From Fictibacillus marinisediminis (lineage in GTDB: Bacteria; Bacillota; Bacilli; Bacillales; Fictibacillaceae), in the NCBI RefSeq assembly GCF_023149135.1, contig NZ_JAIWJX010000002.1, forward strand, positions 3,162,001 through 3,226,000: a stretch of 64,000 nt of DNA. The letters are read 5' to 3'. The first letter of the stretch is position 1, and the number at the start of each line of letters is the position of its first letter. Below, in pieces: positions 50,321 through 59,818 of this stretch. Both the position numbers and the translations under genes were made by a program. The notes below the pieces were generated by a model. That model saw only the letters and a program-made list of their open reading frames with translations, ran no database searches and was not told the DNA's origin.

Positions 50321-50406
50321 AAAGAAGAACCCCTTTACGGTTGTATCATAAGTATTGTCCTTATTTTAATCAATATGCAGCAGTTGTGTCCATTTCCTTG
50401 CACCCG

Positions 50407-50440
50407 AAAAAAAGAGCCCTTCACCATTTTGAAGAACTCA
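50407..50440 (-). terminator. Intrinsic terminator of the CDF transporter gene
   Basis: GAG..CTTCAC pairs with GTGAAG..CTC on the minus strand, then TTTTTTT. Confidence 0.75.
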
Positions 50441-50449
50441 AAAAGAAAT

Positions 50450-51388
50450 TTAGGATTTATGTGTTTCTAAAAACTGCTTGCCGTACTCTCCATGGTGATG
50501 GATGGTGGCGTGTTCAATCTGAACGGTTGTATGTTTGAGTTTGTATTTGTCCTTCAGCATCTCATTAATGGCAAGAATGACACAGAACGGCTGAATGTTT
50601 TCATTAATGAAAACATGGGCGGTAAGAGAATGGTGATCACTGGTCACTGTCCATAGATGCAGCTCATGAACATCTTCTACCCCTTCTACTTGATAAATAT
50701 CCGCTCGGATCGCTTCCAGATCCAAACCTTCTGGAACAGATTCCATAAGGATCATGTAGGATTCTTTTATAATCTTGTAGCCGCCTGTAAAGATAATTCC
50801 GCCGATGATCAAGCTGATCAGAGGATCAAAGAAATATAGATCGGTAAATTTAATGAGAACAGCAGAGATAATAACCCCGATAGAGCTCAGCAAATCTCCG
50901 ATAAAATGCCAGAGAGCACTTTTTACATTTAAGTTTTCCTCCTCCTTCATGCTTCGGCTTAGGACAATGGTCAGCACAAGGTTCACGGTGAAGCCGATTA
51001 CTGCGATGATCAGCATCAATTTAAAGTCGATTGTTTCCGGCTTGATAAAACGCTTGATGCCTTCAATAAAAATACCAATGGCAATGATGGCCAGGGCAAG
51101 CCCATTCAGAAAGGAAGCGATGATTTCAAAACGCAAAAAACCAAAAGTGAATCTGGCATTCGGCTGCCGGGTAGCGAGGTAAATCGCCAGCATGCTTAAA
51201 CTGAGTGCCAGCACATCAGAAACCATGTGGGCAGAATCCGATAATAGTGCAAGTGAGTTGGAGATCAGCCCGCCGATTACTTCAACGATCGTAAAAAACA
51301 GGGTCAGCAAGAGGGTAATCCACAACGTCTTCTTTGACCGACTCTGCACTTTTACATGTGGGAGATGGTGATAGTCGTAATCAGCCAT
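50450..51388 (-). CDS. czcD: Cation diffusion facilitator, CzcD type
   Basis: A 312-residue Zn2+/Co2+ efflux carrier with six helices. ALLSDSAHMVSDVLAL and ALWHFIGDLLSS hold the two halves of the HxxxD metal site in helices 2 and 5; the cytoplasmic C-domain (VEDVHELHLWTVTSDHHSLTAHV) and a His-rich tail (HATIHHHGE) follow. Length and sequence fit CzcD of B. subtilis. An AT-rich upstream tract may hold an operator, but no CzrA dyad is clear. Confidence 0.93.
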   Translation of the reverse strand: MADYDYHHLPHVKVQSRSKKTLWITLLLTLFFTIVEVIGGLISNSLALLSDSAHMVSDVLALSLSMLAIYLATRQPNARFTFGFLRFEIIASFLNGLALAIIAIGIFIEGIKRFIKPETIDFKLMLIIAVIGFTVNLVLTIVLSRSMKEEENLNVKSALWHFIGDLLSSIGVIISAVLIKFTDLYFFDPLISLIIGGIIFTGGYKIIKESYMILMESVPEGLDLEAIRADIYQVEGVEDVHELHLWTVTSDHHSLTAHVFINENIQPFCVILAINEMLKDKYKLKHTTVQIEHATIHHHGEYGKQFLETHKS

Positions 51389-51498
51389 TGAACAATCCCC
51401 TTTCCTTTATGTATTTTAAAATGATTATAAAGTAATAATAATTATATTATATTACAACTCCTGGAATTCTGCAATCCTCTTTTTCTTTTCAGAGTATG

Positions 51499-51528
51499 TA
51501 AAAAAAGCATGACAGGTGCCATGCTTTT
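51499..51528 (-). terminator. Intrinsic terminator of pepA
   Basis: AAAAAGCATG pairs with CATGCTTTTT; T run on the minus strand. Confidence 0.9.
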
Positions 51529-51538
51529 TCTTGCTGTA

Positions 51539-53026
51539 TTATTTGAAATTCATCGCCAGCCTGGCCAATGTCCGTACCATGACCCCGGTAGCTCCTTTTG
51601 GACCGAGGTTCGATGGCTTGGAGGAATATGCTGTACCCGCAATGTCCAGATGGACCCAAGGGGTCTTCCCAGCGAATTCCCCGACAAACAGCCCACCGGT
51701 AATCGCGTGGCCTAAACGTCCTGTGGAGTTATTCAGATCGGCTACATCACTCGACCTCAGCATATCCTTAAAGGGCTGATGGCTCGGCAGAAGCCAAAGG
51801 AGTTCTCCTTCATGTCCTGCAGACTGGCTCACCTGATTGAAAAACACTTCATCGTTCGTAAGAGCTCCAGTTGTACAATCTCCCAACGCAACTACGACAC
51901 CACCGGTTAATGTAGCCACATCCACCAGATAGTCAGCACCCATTTCTTTTGCATAGGTGATGGCATCCGCAAGAATCAGTCTTCCTTCTGCATCAGTATT
52001 ACGGACTTCAATCGTTTTCCCGCTGAGTGAAGTAAAAACATCTCCAGGCTTCATCGCCTTTCCGTTAATCAGGTTTTCACTGGACGGAATAACAAAAAGG
52101 ATGTTGGTCTTGGGTTTCAGCCGGCCCACTGCTTCCATCGCGCCAAGCACAGATCCGCTTCCTCCCATATCACTTTTCATTTCATGCATGTTGGCACCCG
52201 GCTTGATGGAATAGCCGCCTGAATCAAACGTCAGACCCTTGCCTACAAGGGCAAGAACATGATCCCACGTGTCCCTTCCTTTGTATTTCACTGTGATCAT
52301 TTTGGGGGGCTCATCGGAACCTTGTGACACGGCAAGGATCGCTCCCATGCCTAGCCGTTCCATATCCTCCCTCTCCAGAATCTCATATTCCATCCCGTAT
52401 TTGATGGCAATCTCCATCGCTGCCCGGGCGAGGTCTTTCGGAGTCAATAGGTTGCCGGGAGTGTTCACAAGATTGCGTGCTGTATTGATTCCTGCACCAA
52501 AAGCATGGCCTGTCGAAAGCCCTGTACCTGTCTGGCTGTCCGAACTGTATACCGTAATCTCTTTCAGCTTTTTATCTCTTTCATTGGAACGTTCCTTATA
52601 GTTTTCAAAGGCATAGCTGCCCGCCACGACTGCTTCTGCAAAGGCGTGGGCAAGTTTCTCAGAAGACAGTTTGCCGCTTTCAAAGGTTTCCAGAACGATG
52701 GCGGCTTTTTCCCGCTTTTCCCGCTTCAGCATCTGAACCGCTTTACCGAACGCCTCTCTTATGCTCTCATAATTTGCTTCCGACCTCCTTCCTAATCCGA
52801 TAAAATACAGCCGTTTGGCACCCACGATGCCAAACGTATGGAGCTTTGTGACTGATTTTGCAATCGCGGAAACATCTCCTTCCCGCAAAAGCTCGGTGAT
52901 ATGGCCATTAAAGGCCTCATCAAGTAAGGCAGCAATTCCATCCAGTTTTTTGTGATCGGACCAGATGCCGATCAACAACGCATCTTCCGCATTGTCTTTA
53001 TTCCAATTTGCCTTTACGGTGAACAT
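51539..53026 (-). CDS. pepA: Leucyl aminopeptidase (M17)
   Basis: A 495-residue M17 aminopeptidase: variable N-domain, then the di-zinc catalytic domain with VGKGLTFDSGGYSIKPG, MKSDMGGSGSVLGAM and the signature NTDAEGRLILADA. It removes N-terminal residues from peptides in the cytoplasm. ATG 53026 is used, with GGAGG 6 nt upstream; an ATG at 53032 abuts the ribosome site. It corresponds to YuiE of B. subtilis and keeps that gene order with yuiD. Confidence 0.95.
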   Translation of the reverse strand: MFTVKANWNKDNAEDALLIGIWSDHKKLDGIAALLDEAFNGHITELLREGDVSAIAKSVTKLHTFGIVGAKRLYFIGLGRRSEANYESIREAFGKAVQMLKREKREKAAIVLETFESGKLSSEKLAHAFAEAVVAGSYAFENYKERSNERDKKLKEITVYSSDSQTGTGLSTGHAFGAGINTARNLVNTPGNLLTPKDLARAAMEIAIKYGMEYEILEREDMERLGMGAILAVSQGSDEPPKMITVKYKGRDTWDHVLALVGKGLTFDSGGYSIKPGANMHEMKSDMGGSGSVLGAMEAVGRLKPKTNILFVIPSSENLINGKAMKPGDVFTSLSGKTIEVRNTDAEGRLILADAITYAKEMGADYLVDVATLTGGVVVALGDCTTGALTNDEVFFNQVSQSAGHEGELLWLLPSHQPFKDMLRSSDVADLNNSTGRLGHAITGGLFVGEFAGKTPWVHLDIAGTAYSSKPSNLGPKGATGVMVRTLARLAMNFK

Positions 53027-53062
53027 GCACATCCTCCTTTTGCACGGTATGTTAATGTCAGT

Positions 53063-53449
53063 TTATTCTTCCTCAAGGTCATTTAGTAGCAGGATCAATT
53101 CTGGAAAAGCCGGCAGTTTATCCGCATCCTCAAAAGCGACACTGTCCATCTCATGAGGTATTCTTTTCAAACAGGCTTCAATAAAACGATACACTTCTTC
53201 AAGATCTATTCCCCAATAAAAAGGCCGATACTCTTGGAGGTAGTTGTGGGCGGCCTGCATCATGGCTCTTGCTCCTTTTATATTTCCATACTCATAATGG
53301 TAGATCGCTACCGTCATCTGCAGCAGCCCTTTTAGAAAATAATTTCTCTTATCCGTCATCCACATTTCCTCCAGCAGATCATGGCACATATAATAATCTC
53401 CCTCATTGAACGAAATGAAAAACTCATAGTATTCCATCGGATAATCCAT
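53063..53449 (-). CDS. DUF309-family protein
   Basis: A 128-residue helical protein with the DUF309 motif: FISFNEGDYYMCHDLLEEMWM and LLQMTVAIYHYEYGNIKGARAMMQAAHNYL. The H-D-x-x-E segment could bind metal. The function is unknown (YpuF-like in B. subtilis). It lies just upstream of pepA in the same direction with a 36-bp gap, so cotranscription is likely. Confidence 0.85.
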   Translation of the reverse strand: MDYPMEYYEFFISFNEGDYYMCHDLLEEMWMTDKRNYFLKGLLQMTVAIYHYEYGNIKGARAMMQAAHNYLQEYRPFYWGIDLEEVYRFIEACLKRIPHEMDSVAFEDADKLPAFPELILLLNDLEEE

Positions 53450-53505
53450 CTGTTCTCCGCCATCCCTTCCCTATTATGATAACAGAAGGTACATTCTCTC
53501 CCTTC

Positions 53506-53519
53506 GAATGACGTCATTC
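53506..53519. promoter_or_regulatory. 14-bp perfect palindrome GAATGACGTCATTC
   Basis: It lies between the divergent DUF309 and yuiD genes and may be an operator. No regulator can be named from this sequence. Confidence 0.3.
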
Positions 53520-53624
53520 ATGGCAGAACAATAAGATTGCAAACAATAAAAAAAGGGTATTATGAAAGCATTAGAACAACCTTATCTCGATACATTGTAG
53601 AAAAAGGCTGCGAGGAGACGATCT

Positions 53625-54107
53625 ATGGACCTATTATTCAATTTTCCTTTACTTGCTTCCTTATTAGGAATATTAATGGCTCAATTCTTGAAAATACCGA
53701 TTACCTACCTGGAGACAAAACAAGTGAGATGGGATTTGTTTATCAGTACAGGAGGCATGCCTAGTTCTCACTCCGCTGCTGTTACAGGGCTTGCAACAGG
53801 AGTTGCTCTCAGAGAAGGCCTTGGCAGCTCTATTTTTGCCGTTGCTGCTATGTTTGCCATTATTGTTATGTATGATGCGAAAGGAATTCGATGGCATGCA
53901 GGAGAACAGGCTGCCGTATTGAATAAGTTAGTAACTGATTTCCGGGAACATGTGGAAGTCAGCCAAGCAATGAAAAAAACTGACGTGAAAGAAAAGCACA
54001 AACAATTAAAGGAGCTTCTGGGACACCAGCCGGATGAGGTATTCTATGGCGCACTGCTCGGAATTATCCAAACACTGATTGTATACTGGCTTTTCTTCGT
54101 TCTTTAA
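53625..54107 (+). CDS. yuiD: YuiD: divergent PAP2-family membrane protein
   Basis: A 160-residue membrane protein of the divergent PAP2 family: STGGMPSSHSAAVTGLATGVAL holds the PSSHS motif, and VMYDAKGIRWHAGEQAAVLN the RxxxxxH-like site. A phosphatase role on lipid phosphates is possible but unproven. GAGGAGACGATCT precedes the ATG. The gene order pepA, yuiD, yuiC, yuiB, yuiA matches B. subtilis. Confidence 0.92.
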   Translation: MDLLFNFPLLASLLGILMAQFLKIPITYLETKQVRWDLFISTGGMPSSHSAAVTGLATGVALREGLGSSIFAVAAMFAIIVMYDAKGIRWHAGEQAAVLNKLVTDFREHVEVSQAMKKTDVKEKHKQLKELLGHQPDEVFYGALLGIIQTLIVYWLFFVL

Positions 54108-54120
54108 GGGGTGACGATTC

Positions 54121-54909
54121 ATGAGATTGATATCTATTTGTCCGAGCAATACAGAGCTTGTTGATTATCTTGGGTTAACTGAACAGCTGGTGGGGGTTGA
54201 TGACTTTTCCGACTGGCCTGAACGGGTGCGTACCTTGCCTCGGCTCGGCCCTGATCTATCCATAAATATGGACATGGTCGAGGAACTTAAACCGGATCTC
54301 GTGATTGCCTCCTTAAGTGTTCCAGGTATGGAAAAGAATATAGAAGAACTGAAACGGCGCAATCTTCCGCATGTAGTTTACAACCCCAATACGCTTGAGG
54401 ATATCGCTGGGGATTTAAAAGATTTGGGCAGAAGGACCGGCGTGGAGAAGCGTGCCGACTATCTCGTTTCTCAATATAAAGAAACCATTAATGAATTTCA
54501 GGCGTTTGCAGCTGGAATAAAGGAGAAAAAAAGGCTGTACTGGGAATGGTGGCCCAAGCCCGTTTTCACACCAGGAAAGCTGAACTGGCTTACTCAGATC
54601 TCACACCTTGCCGGAGCTGAGAACGTGTTCGAAGACGTTGAACTGGCAAGTGTTCAAACAACCTGGGAGGATGTAATTAAACGTGATCCTGATGAGATCT
54701 GCATCGCTTGGGTGGGGGTAAGAAAACAGAAAGTAAAACCGGAGCTTCTGGAGAAACGCCCTGGCTGGGCCGATCTTAGAGCAGTAAAGGAGAACAAGGT
54801 ACATATCCTTGAGGAACATCTATTCTGCCGGCCATCACCAAGGCTGATTGACGGTTTGAAGAAACTGCATCAAGTGCTGTGGAAACAGCCAGCCCGTACA
54901 GCAAAGTAA
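54121..54909 (+). CDS. BtuF-like cobalamin/helical-backbone binding protein without signal peptide
   Basis: A 262-residue protein of the periplasmic-binding-protein-like (BtuF, helical backbone) family: LISICPSNTELVDYLGLTEQLVGVDDFSDWPERV, GPDLSINMDMVEELKPDLVIA and a late block ICIAWVGVRKQKVKPELL. Unlike transport SBPs it begins directly at MRLISICPSN, with no signal peptide or lipobox, so it should be cytoplasmic. No permease or ATPase gene is near. It starts 14 bp after yuiD. Confidence 0.85.
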   Translation: MRLISICPSNTELVDYLGLTEQLVGVDDFSDWPERVRTLPRLGPDLSINMDMVEELKPDLVIASLSVPGMEKNIEELKRRNLPHVVYNPNTLEDIAGDLKDLGRRTGVEKRADYLVSQYKETINEFQAFAAGIKEKKRLYWEWWPKPVFTPGKLNWLTQISHLAGAENVFEDVELASVQTTWEDVIKRDPDEICIAWVGVRKQKVKPELLEKRPGWADLRAVKENKVHILEEHLFCRPSPRLIDGLKKLHQVLWKQPARTAK

Positions 54910-54923
54910 TTCATAATACAATA

Positions 54924-54957
54924 TAAAAGCTTCAAGCCAGCGGGCTCGAAGCTTTTT
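54924..54957. terminator. Bidirectional terminator
   Basis: AAAAGCTTC..GCC pairs with GGCTC..GAAGCTTTTT between convergent genes. Confidence 0.85.
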
Positions 54958-55655
54958 CAATACAATTGTTTTCGATAGAACTGCATGGATTTTTTTTCAT
55001 TCCACGTTTTGAGCTCCTGCTCGGTCACTTTCCCTGATCCTTTTTGAATCACGTAGACCTTTAACGTCTTTTTGCCCCATTTTTCATAGACGTCTTTCGT
55101 GGTCTCATAGTATAGGTCTATTCTTTTTCCCTTAATGGCTGAACCCGTATCAGCCACTACACCAAACCCGTAATCGGGAATGAACAGAATCGTGCCGATG
55201 GGGAAAACAGCGGGATCTGCGGCAATCGTGGAATAAAGATCACGTTTTACCTTTAACCCCGATTTTGTGATCCCATAAGCGGGATGAGTTTTATTTTTTC
55301 CAGTGGACTCTATCCCTGCAGTATAGCCTGTAGCTGTAACCGTTACTGAGGGGTAGGGAGTTACATCAAAATGATCAAATGGGGATGCTGCGGTTTCTGC
55401 TTCCGGCTCTGTTGTTACAGTAAACTCCCTATCCCAGAATGATGGAACATTCTCAAGGGCTCCGGCAATATACTTTGCCAATTCAATGTTCAATGAACGC
55501 AACAATCCATCCTGCTTAACTTTCTGTTCGGAAGATGCCCAATCGGATACATCCTTAGCCTCAACACCTGAGATTGAGTGCAAGGTCGTAAGCAGAGCAA
55601 GGATAAACATAGCTGTCATCATAAGCCGTTTTATGGCAGTAGGTATAAAACGCAA
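54957..55655 (-). CDS. yuiC: YuiC: secreted 3D-domain protein
   Basis: A 232-residue exported protein with a signal peptide (residues 1-33, ending GVEA) and a C-terminal 3D (Sps) domain: [63 protein letters not shown]. The three conserved Asp (in AADP, ADTG and IDLY) define the family, related to lytic transglycosylases MltA/Rpf. It likely acts on peptidoglycan in stationary phase or germination. TTG start with GGAGTGAAAG upstream. Confidence 0.92.
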   Translation of the reverse strand: MRFIPTAIKRLMMTAMFILALLTTLHSISGVEAKDVSDWASSEQKVKQDGLLRSLNIELAKYIAGALENVPSFWDREFTVTTEPEAETAASPFDHFDVTPYPSVTVTATGYTAGIESTGKNKTHPAYGITKSGLKVKRDLYSTIAADPAVFPIGTILFIPDYGFGVVADTGSAIKGKRIDLYYETTKDVYEKWGKKTLKVYVIQKGSGKVTEQELKTWNEKKSMQFYRKQLY

Positions 55656-55774
55656 ACTTTCACTCCTCTCTAAAACGTAGTATTTTCCAAGAGAAGTGAG
55701 TTTTATACCGCAGAAGGGGCTTCAGCCCGGCAACGAGCATAAAAAAAAGAATCTTCCTTTAATCATAGAAGATT

Positions 55775-56092
55775 CTAGAACATTTGATAGCCTCTGACGC
55801 GCAGCATCTTGATGGCCATACCGGCAAAAATCGCTCCGATCATTCCGCTAACCAGGATGCAAATGTCTACAGCCTGAAGATGGATAAAGTCCTGGCCGAG
55901 TTCTGCAAAACTTTTTCCGGGACTTGAAAAGTATTTAAAAAATTTAACATGATCGATAATCATAATCACGACAACCGGATAAATAACAGCCATAATCCAT
56001 GTTGAACGCAGAAGCATGTTTAAAAGGAAACCGATTCCAAAGAAAAGAACGATAAATAATAGCATGGAAATAAATAATTGCGGTAAGTACAT
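55775..56092 (-). CDS. yuiB: YuiB family membrane protein
   Basis: A 105-residue protein with three hydrophobic helices (FISMLLFIVLFFGIGFLLNMLL; WIMAVIYPVVVIMIID; AVDICILVSGMIGAIFAGMAI). Length and sequence type match YuiB of B. subtilis; the function is unknown. GGGGGTGAAGGA precedes the ATG. Confidence 0.9.
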   Translation of the reverse strand: MYLPQLFISMLLFIVLFFGIGFLLNMLLRSTWIMAVIYPVVVIMIIDHVKFFKYFSSPGKSFAELGQDFIHLQAVDICILVSGMIGAIFAGMAIKMLRVRGYQMF

Positions 56093-56158
56093 TCCTTCAC
56101 CCCCATATTCAAAGCTAGTTTACTGAAATAGGGGATTAAAGTCAATATAAGGATAAAG

Positions 56159-56190
56159 AAAAAGGAGCACCGCATCGCAGTGCTCCTTCC
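56159..56190 (-). terminator. Intrinsic terminator of yuiA
   Basis: AAGGAGCAC pairs with GTGCTCCTT; TTTTTC on the minus strand. Confidence 0.85.
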
Positions 56191-56194
56191 TTCT

Positions 56195-56326
56195 TTATCT
56201 CTCTCTTTTTCCGCTTCCACAGCACTCTTCACAAGTTTCAGAGCCACCTAGAAGAAGCTGGAAATACCCCTTGCCTTCACAATATTGACACTTTTCCTGT
56301 GCTTTTGTTCTTGTTGACGATTTCAT
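56195..56326 (-). CDS. yuiA: YuiA: small zinc-finger-like protein, 43 residues
   Basis: A 43-codon gene, MKSSTRTKAQEKCQYCEGKG then YFQLLLGGSETCEECCGSGK. Two CxxCxGxG-type units as in the DnaJ cysteine-rich domain probably bind one zinc. Position between yuiB and yumB and size fit YuiA. GGAGAGTGTCATCTT precedes the ATG. Confidence 0.88.
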   Translation of the reverse strand: MKSSTRTKAQEKCQYCEGKGYFQLLLGGSETCEECCGSGKRER

Positions 56327-56468
56327 AAGATGACACTCTCCTTGTTTGAATTTTCTGATAATATATCAAGAATCCAAAAACTTGAAAAGTGAGCATTTCC
56401 GCCCATATCACCCATGTAAGCGTAAACATTTTAATTTATCATTAAATATGTCCAAATTCCATACAATT

Positions 56469-56951
56469 TCAACGATTATCAAAAATTTTATAAGAAGTAT
56501 AGCCGAAAATATCTCCAGGATTTAAATGCTCATTAACGGTTTCTTTTTTCTCATTGAGAAAATGGTGGACCATCATGGAAGTAACCGGATCATCCCTTAA
56601 TTCCTCCGGAGTGAGAAACCGTGCTTCTTCAATCTCTTCTTGCTGAGGACGGATTTCTCCTCCTATATGCTCCAGCAGAAAAACGACCATATTGTCACTG
56701 ATTTCGTTCTTTATGACACCGGTTCGTATACCGACCACGTTCACTGCCCTGCTCTGAATCCCTGTTTCTTCTTTCACTTCTCTAACAGCCGCCTCATCCA
56801 CCGTTTCACCCGGATTCACAAACCCTGCAGGAATGGACCACTTGCCTTTTAGCCCGCCATACTTCTTTTTTACAACGAGGCATTTGCCGTCATGGATGAC
56901 CATCCCTGCCGCTGCCAGCCAGACACTTCCTCTCTTTTTATTCGTACTCAT
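56469..56951 (-). CDS. NUDIX hydrolase
   Basis: A 160-residue NUDIX protein. GFVNPGETVDEAAVREVKEETGI is the Nudix box (G-x5-E-x7-RE-x2-EE-x-GI). LKGKWSIPAGF and the sequence around it resemble ADP-ribose or nucleoside diphosphate-X hydrolases; substrate unknown. AAAGGAGGTATTTT precedes the ATG. Confidence 0.93.
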   Translation of the reverse strand: MSTNKKRGSVWLAAAGMVIHDGKCLVVKKKYGGLKGKWSIPAGFVNPGETVDEAAVREVKEETGIQSRAVNVVGIRTGVIKNEISDNMVVFLLEHIGGEIRPQQEEIEEARFLTPEELRDDPVTSMMVHHFLNEKKETVNEHLNPGDIFGYTSYKIFDNR

Positions 56952-57092
56952 AAAATACCTCCTTTAAAAAAGCTTATATGGTTGATTTACATTCCTATCA
57001 TGCATCGCATACTGATGCTTGAAAGAGTCACTTTAGTATTTTCCACTCTTAAGAAGGGGTGTGATAGCTGGCGATTCAATCACTATTCCAAA

Positions 57093-57131
57093 CCAAAAAA
57101 AAGAGCAGACGCCCCGAAGGACTTCTGCTCT
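57093..57131 (-). terminator. Intrinsic terminator of yumB-like gene
   Basis: AGAGCAGA pairs with TCTGCTCT, with TTTTTTTT on the minus strand. Confidence 0.9.
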
Positions 57132-57153
57132 CATCATATCATGGTGTCATTTA

Positions 57154-58356
57154 TTAAAATAATTTAAGCTTTCCTTTTTTGATGACCATTGGTACTCCGC
57201 CAAGCAAGAAAAGGTAACGGTTATCGATGACTTTTTTCATCGCAGATGCTGTTGAACCAAATAGTTTTTTGTTTCCAACGACACCGATTGCTTCACCTTT
57301 ACCAAGAGAAGCTACAGTACCTTTAATATCCGGTTTGAACTCTTCCATCTGTCCTCCGCCATTAATGAGCGTTTTCAGGTTACGGCCGATTGTATAAGCC
57401 TGCTGAATAGCGATTTGAGCTGTTGGAGGGTAAGGACGGTTAATTTCTTCATTAATAATAAGAGCACAGTCTCCAGCTACAAAGATATAGTCATATCCTG
57501 GCATGCGAAGGTCTTTCTCTACTTTTACACGTCCGCGCATTGTTTCAAAGCCAGCTTCTTCTACTAAGTGGTTACCGCGTACTCCGCCAGTCCATACAAC
57601 AGTAGCTGCTTTAATTTCTTCACCGGAAGCAAGAAGAACTCCGTCTTCGTTACATTCTTTGATCGGTGTGTTTACAAGGAATTCAACACCGCGGCGTTCA
57701 AGATTATTGATTGCGTACTCAACGAGCTCTTCGTCAAAGCCTGGAAGAACATTAGGAGCCGCTTCAATATTAACGATACGGACTTTTTCACGGGGAATAT
57801 CGTATTCTTTGCAAAGTTCAGGAACACGGTCAGCCAGTTCACCGACAAACTCGATTCCTGTAAATCCAGCACCGCCGACAACGATGTTGATTAGTTCTTG
57901 TTTTTGTCCTTCGTTGTTGTAACGAGCAAAGTTATATTCGATGTGCTCACGGATTTCACGAACAGAGTTGATGCTGCGAATGCTGAACGCATTTTCTTTC
58001 AAACCCTGGATGCCGAATGTTTCTGGGTCTGAACCAAGAGCAATGATAAGGTAGTCGTACGTTAGCTCGCCATTTGCAAGAATCACACGCTTCTCGTCTT
58101 TCTTGATCTCAACGACTGTATCTTGTACAAAGTTGATTTTGTTCGTGTCGATAATGTCATCAATCATGATGCGTGTTTTATCGTGGTGCAGCGTACCTGC
58201 CGCATTTTCATGAAGCCATGTGGTTTGGTAGTGATAGTTGTGCTTGTTCACAAGCGTAACATCCGCATTGTTTAAACCAAGCTCTTTTTCCAGGCGGACA
58301 GCTGACATCATCCCGCCATATCCTCCACCAATAATTAATATTTTTGGCTTGCTCAT
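57154..58356 (-). CDS. yumB: Type II NADH dehydrogenase-like protein (YumB)
   Basis: A 400-residue FAD/NAD(P) oxidoreductase: [21 protein letters not shown] (FAD site), [22 protein letters not shown] (NADH site), VAGDCALI and [18 protein letters not shown]. The C-terminus ([26 protein letters not shown]) is the amphipathic membrane-binding part of NDH-2 enzymes. It passes electrons from NADH to menaquinone. The gene pair with yumC is divergent, as in B. subtilis. Confidence 0.93.
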   Translation of the reverse strand: MSKPKILIIGGGYGGMMSAVRLEKELGLNNADVTLVNKHNYHYQTTWLHENAAGTLHHDKTRIMIDDIIDTNKINFVQDTVVEIKKDEKRVILANGELTYDYLIIALGSDPETFGIQGLKENAFSIRSINSVREIREHIEYNFARYNNEGQKQELINIVVGGAGFTGIEFVGELADRVPELCKEYDIPREKVRIVNIEAAPNVLPGFDEELVEYAINNLERRGVEFLVNTPIKECNEDGVLLASGEEIKAATVVWTGGVRGNHLVEEAGFETMRGRVKVEKDLRMPGYDYIFVAGDCALIINEEINRPYPPTAQIAIQQAYTIGRNLKTLINGGGQMEEFKPDIKGTVASLGKGEAIGVVGNKKLFGSTASAMKKVIDNRYLFLLGGVPMVIKKGKLKLF

Positions 58357-58682
58357 ATGATCACTTCCAGTTCAGATTTTTTATAGTTTGACCTAACCAA
58401 TAAGGAAATATGATAGACAAAAAGTTTGTGACGTATTTCACGTAGTAGGATAAAAATAAAGACGAAAACTGTCACAATTCCCCCATGTTTTTTCCTATTT
58501 TATCTTAGTCCTTTTCTTCTTATATTTCAACCGTTTTTTGAAAAAAAGACATAATCAGTTGACACAGTCTCCTTACCTATTGTATAAATACAGCCCCTTA
58601 CAGAACAGCCATCGTCAAAGAAGGCACATTGGTGGTATTATTCTTTCCTTTCCCTCTTATTCTTACTATAATGGAGGGAAGA
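58357..58682. promoter_or_regulatory. Divergent yumB/yumC intergenic region with yumC promoter
   Basis: A plus-strand promoter is visible: -35 TTGACA (58559-58564), 18-bp spacer, -10 TATAAA (58583-58588), giving a leader of about 115 nt. That leader carries a short upstream ORF. The 58357-58550 part is AT-rich and holds the yumB promoter; I see no clear operator. Confidence 0.6.
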
Positions 58683-58712
58683 ATGAAAATATTCTCGGGG
58701 GTGGAAGTATGA
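58683..58712 (+). CDS. Possible 9-codon leader peptide overlapping the yumC start
   Basis: ATG at 58683 follows GGAGGGAAGA and opens [13 protein letters not shown]; its TGA (58710-58712) overlaps the yumC ATG (58709-58711). Such an overlap could couple yumC translation to the leader, or the strong upstream site may be incidental because the yumC site GGGGGTGG lies inside it. Confidence 0.35.
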   Translation: MKIFSGVEV

Positions 58713-59689
58713 CAGAAGAAAATCTGTATGATGTTACGATAATTGGCGGAGGTCCAACAGGATTGTTTGCAGCCTTCTATGGGGGAATGCGCCAAATGAA
58801 AGTAAAGATCATTGAAAGCATGCCACAGCTCGGAGGGCAGCTCGCTGCCTTATATCCCGAAAAATACATATATGATGTAGCCGGATTTCCAAAGATTCTC
58901 GCCCAGGAGCTTGTGAATAACCTAAAAGTCCAGGCAGAGCAGTTCAACCCTGAAATTGTGCTTGAAGAATCCGTTCAAAACGTTGAGAAAAAAGAAGAAC
59001 ATTTTGAACTGACAACAGATAAAAATAAACACTATTCCAAAGCGGTCATCATCACAGCCGGTGTAGGAGCTTTCCAGCCAAGACGGCTGGAGCTTGACGA
59101 TGCCAAAGCTTTTGAAGGAAAGAACCTTCATTATTTCGTGAATGATCTTCAGGCGTTTGCAGGTAAAAAAGTTTTGGTTGCAGGCGGCGGTGACTCTGCG
59201 GTTGATTGGGCACTTATGCTTGAGCCTGTTGCTGATGAAGTTATACTCACTCATCGGCGTCCCAAGTTCCGCGCACACGAACATAGTGTAGAACAGCTGC
59301 TGAGCTCAAACGTAAAAATCAAAACTCCATATCAGATCAAAGAACTCGTGAATGACGGCGAAAAGATAACCCATGTCATTCTGGAAAACGAAGAGGTGGA
59401 AGAAAAAGTTGAAGTCGATGCCGTTATCGTCAACTATGGATTCGTTTCTTCACTCGGGCCGATTAAAAATTGGGGACTTGAGATTCAACGCAACTCCATC
59501 GTCGTAAATTCAAGAATGGAGACGAACACCAAAGGAATTTATGCTGCAGGAGACATCTGTTCATATGATGGAAAAGTAAAACTGATCGCTGCAGGCTTTG
59601 GTGAAGCACCTACCGCTATTAACAATGCGAAAACTTATATAGACCCAAAAGCAAAAACCCAGCCACAGCACAGCACCAGCTTATTTTAA
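58709..59689 (+). CDS. yumC: Ferredoxin/flavodoxin-NADP+ reductase type 2
   Basis: A 326-residue thioredoxin-reductase-like FNR without the CxxC active site: [21 protein letters not shown] (FAD), [17 protein letters not shown] (NADPH), and [32 protein letters not shown] near the end. YumC is the essential ferredoxin-NADP reductase of B. subtilis. ATG 58709 with GGGGGTGG upstream; the open frame before it (from 58538) is not supported. Confidence 0.95.
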   Translation: MTEENLYDVTIIGGGPTGLFAAFYGGMRQMKVKIIESMPQLGGQLAALYPEKYIYDVAGFPKILAQELVNNLKVQAEQFNPEIVLEESVQNVEKKEEHFELTTDKNKHYSKAVIITAGVGAFQPRRLELDDAKAFEGKNLHYFVNDLQAFAGKKVLVAGGGDSAVDWALMLEPVADEVILTHRRPKFRAHEHSVEQLLSSNVKIKTPYQIKELVNDGEKITHVILENEEVEEKVEVDAVIVNYGFVSSLGPIKNWGLEIQRNSIVVNSRMETNTKGIYAAGDICSYDGKVKLIAAGFGEAPTAINNAKTYIDPKAKTQPQHSTSLF

Positions 59690-59731
59690 TGACTAAGAGC
59701 CGGCTGTTTAGTGAAACAAATGAAGCGCCAG

Positions 59732-59774
59732 AAAAGCAGATGGGAATAAGCTTGCTTATATCCTTCTGCTTTTT
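59732..59774 (+). terminator. Intrinsic terminator of yumC
   Basis: AAAAGCAGA and ATAAGC pair with GCTTAT and TCTGCTTTTT. Confidence 0.85.
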
Positions 59775-59818
59775 AAATTGACTAACAGAGCTAATTGTAA
59801 AAGGAGGAATAAACGTTT

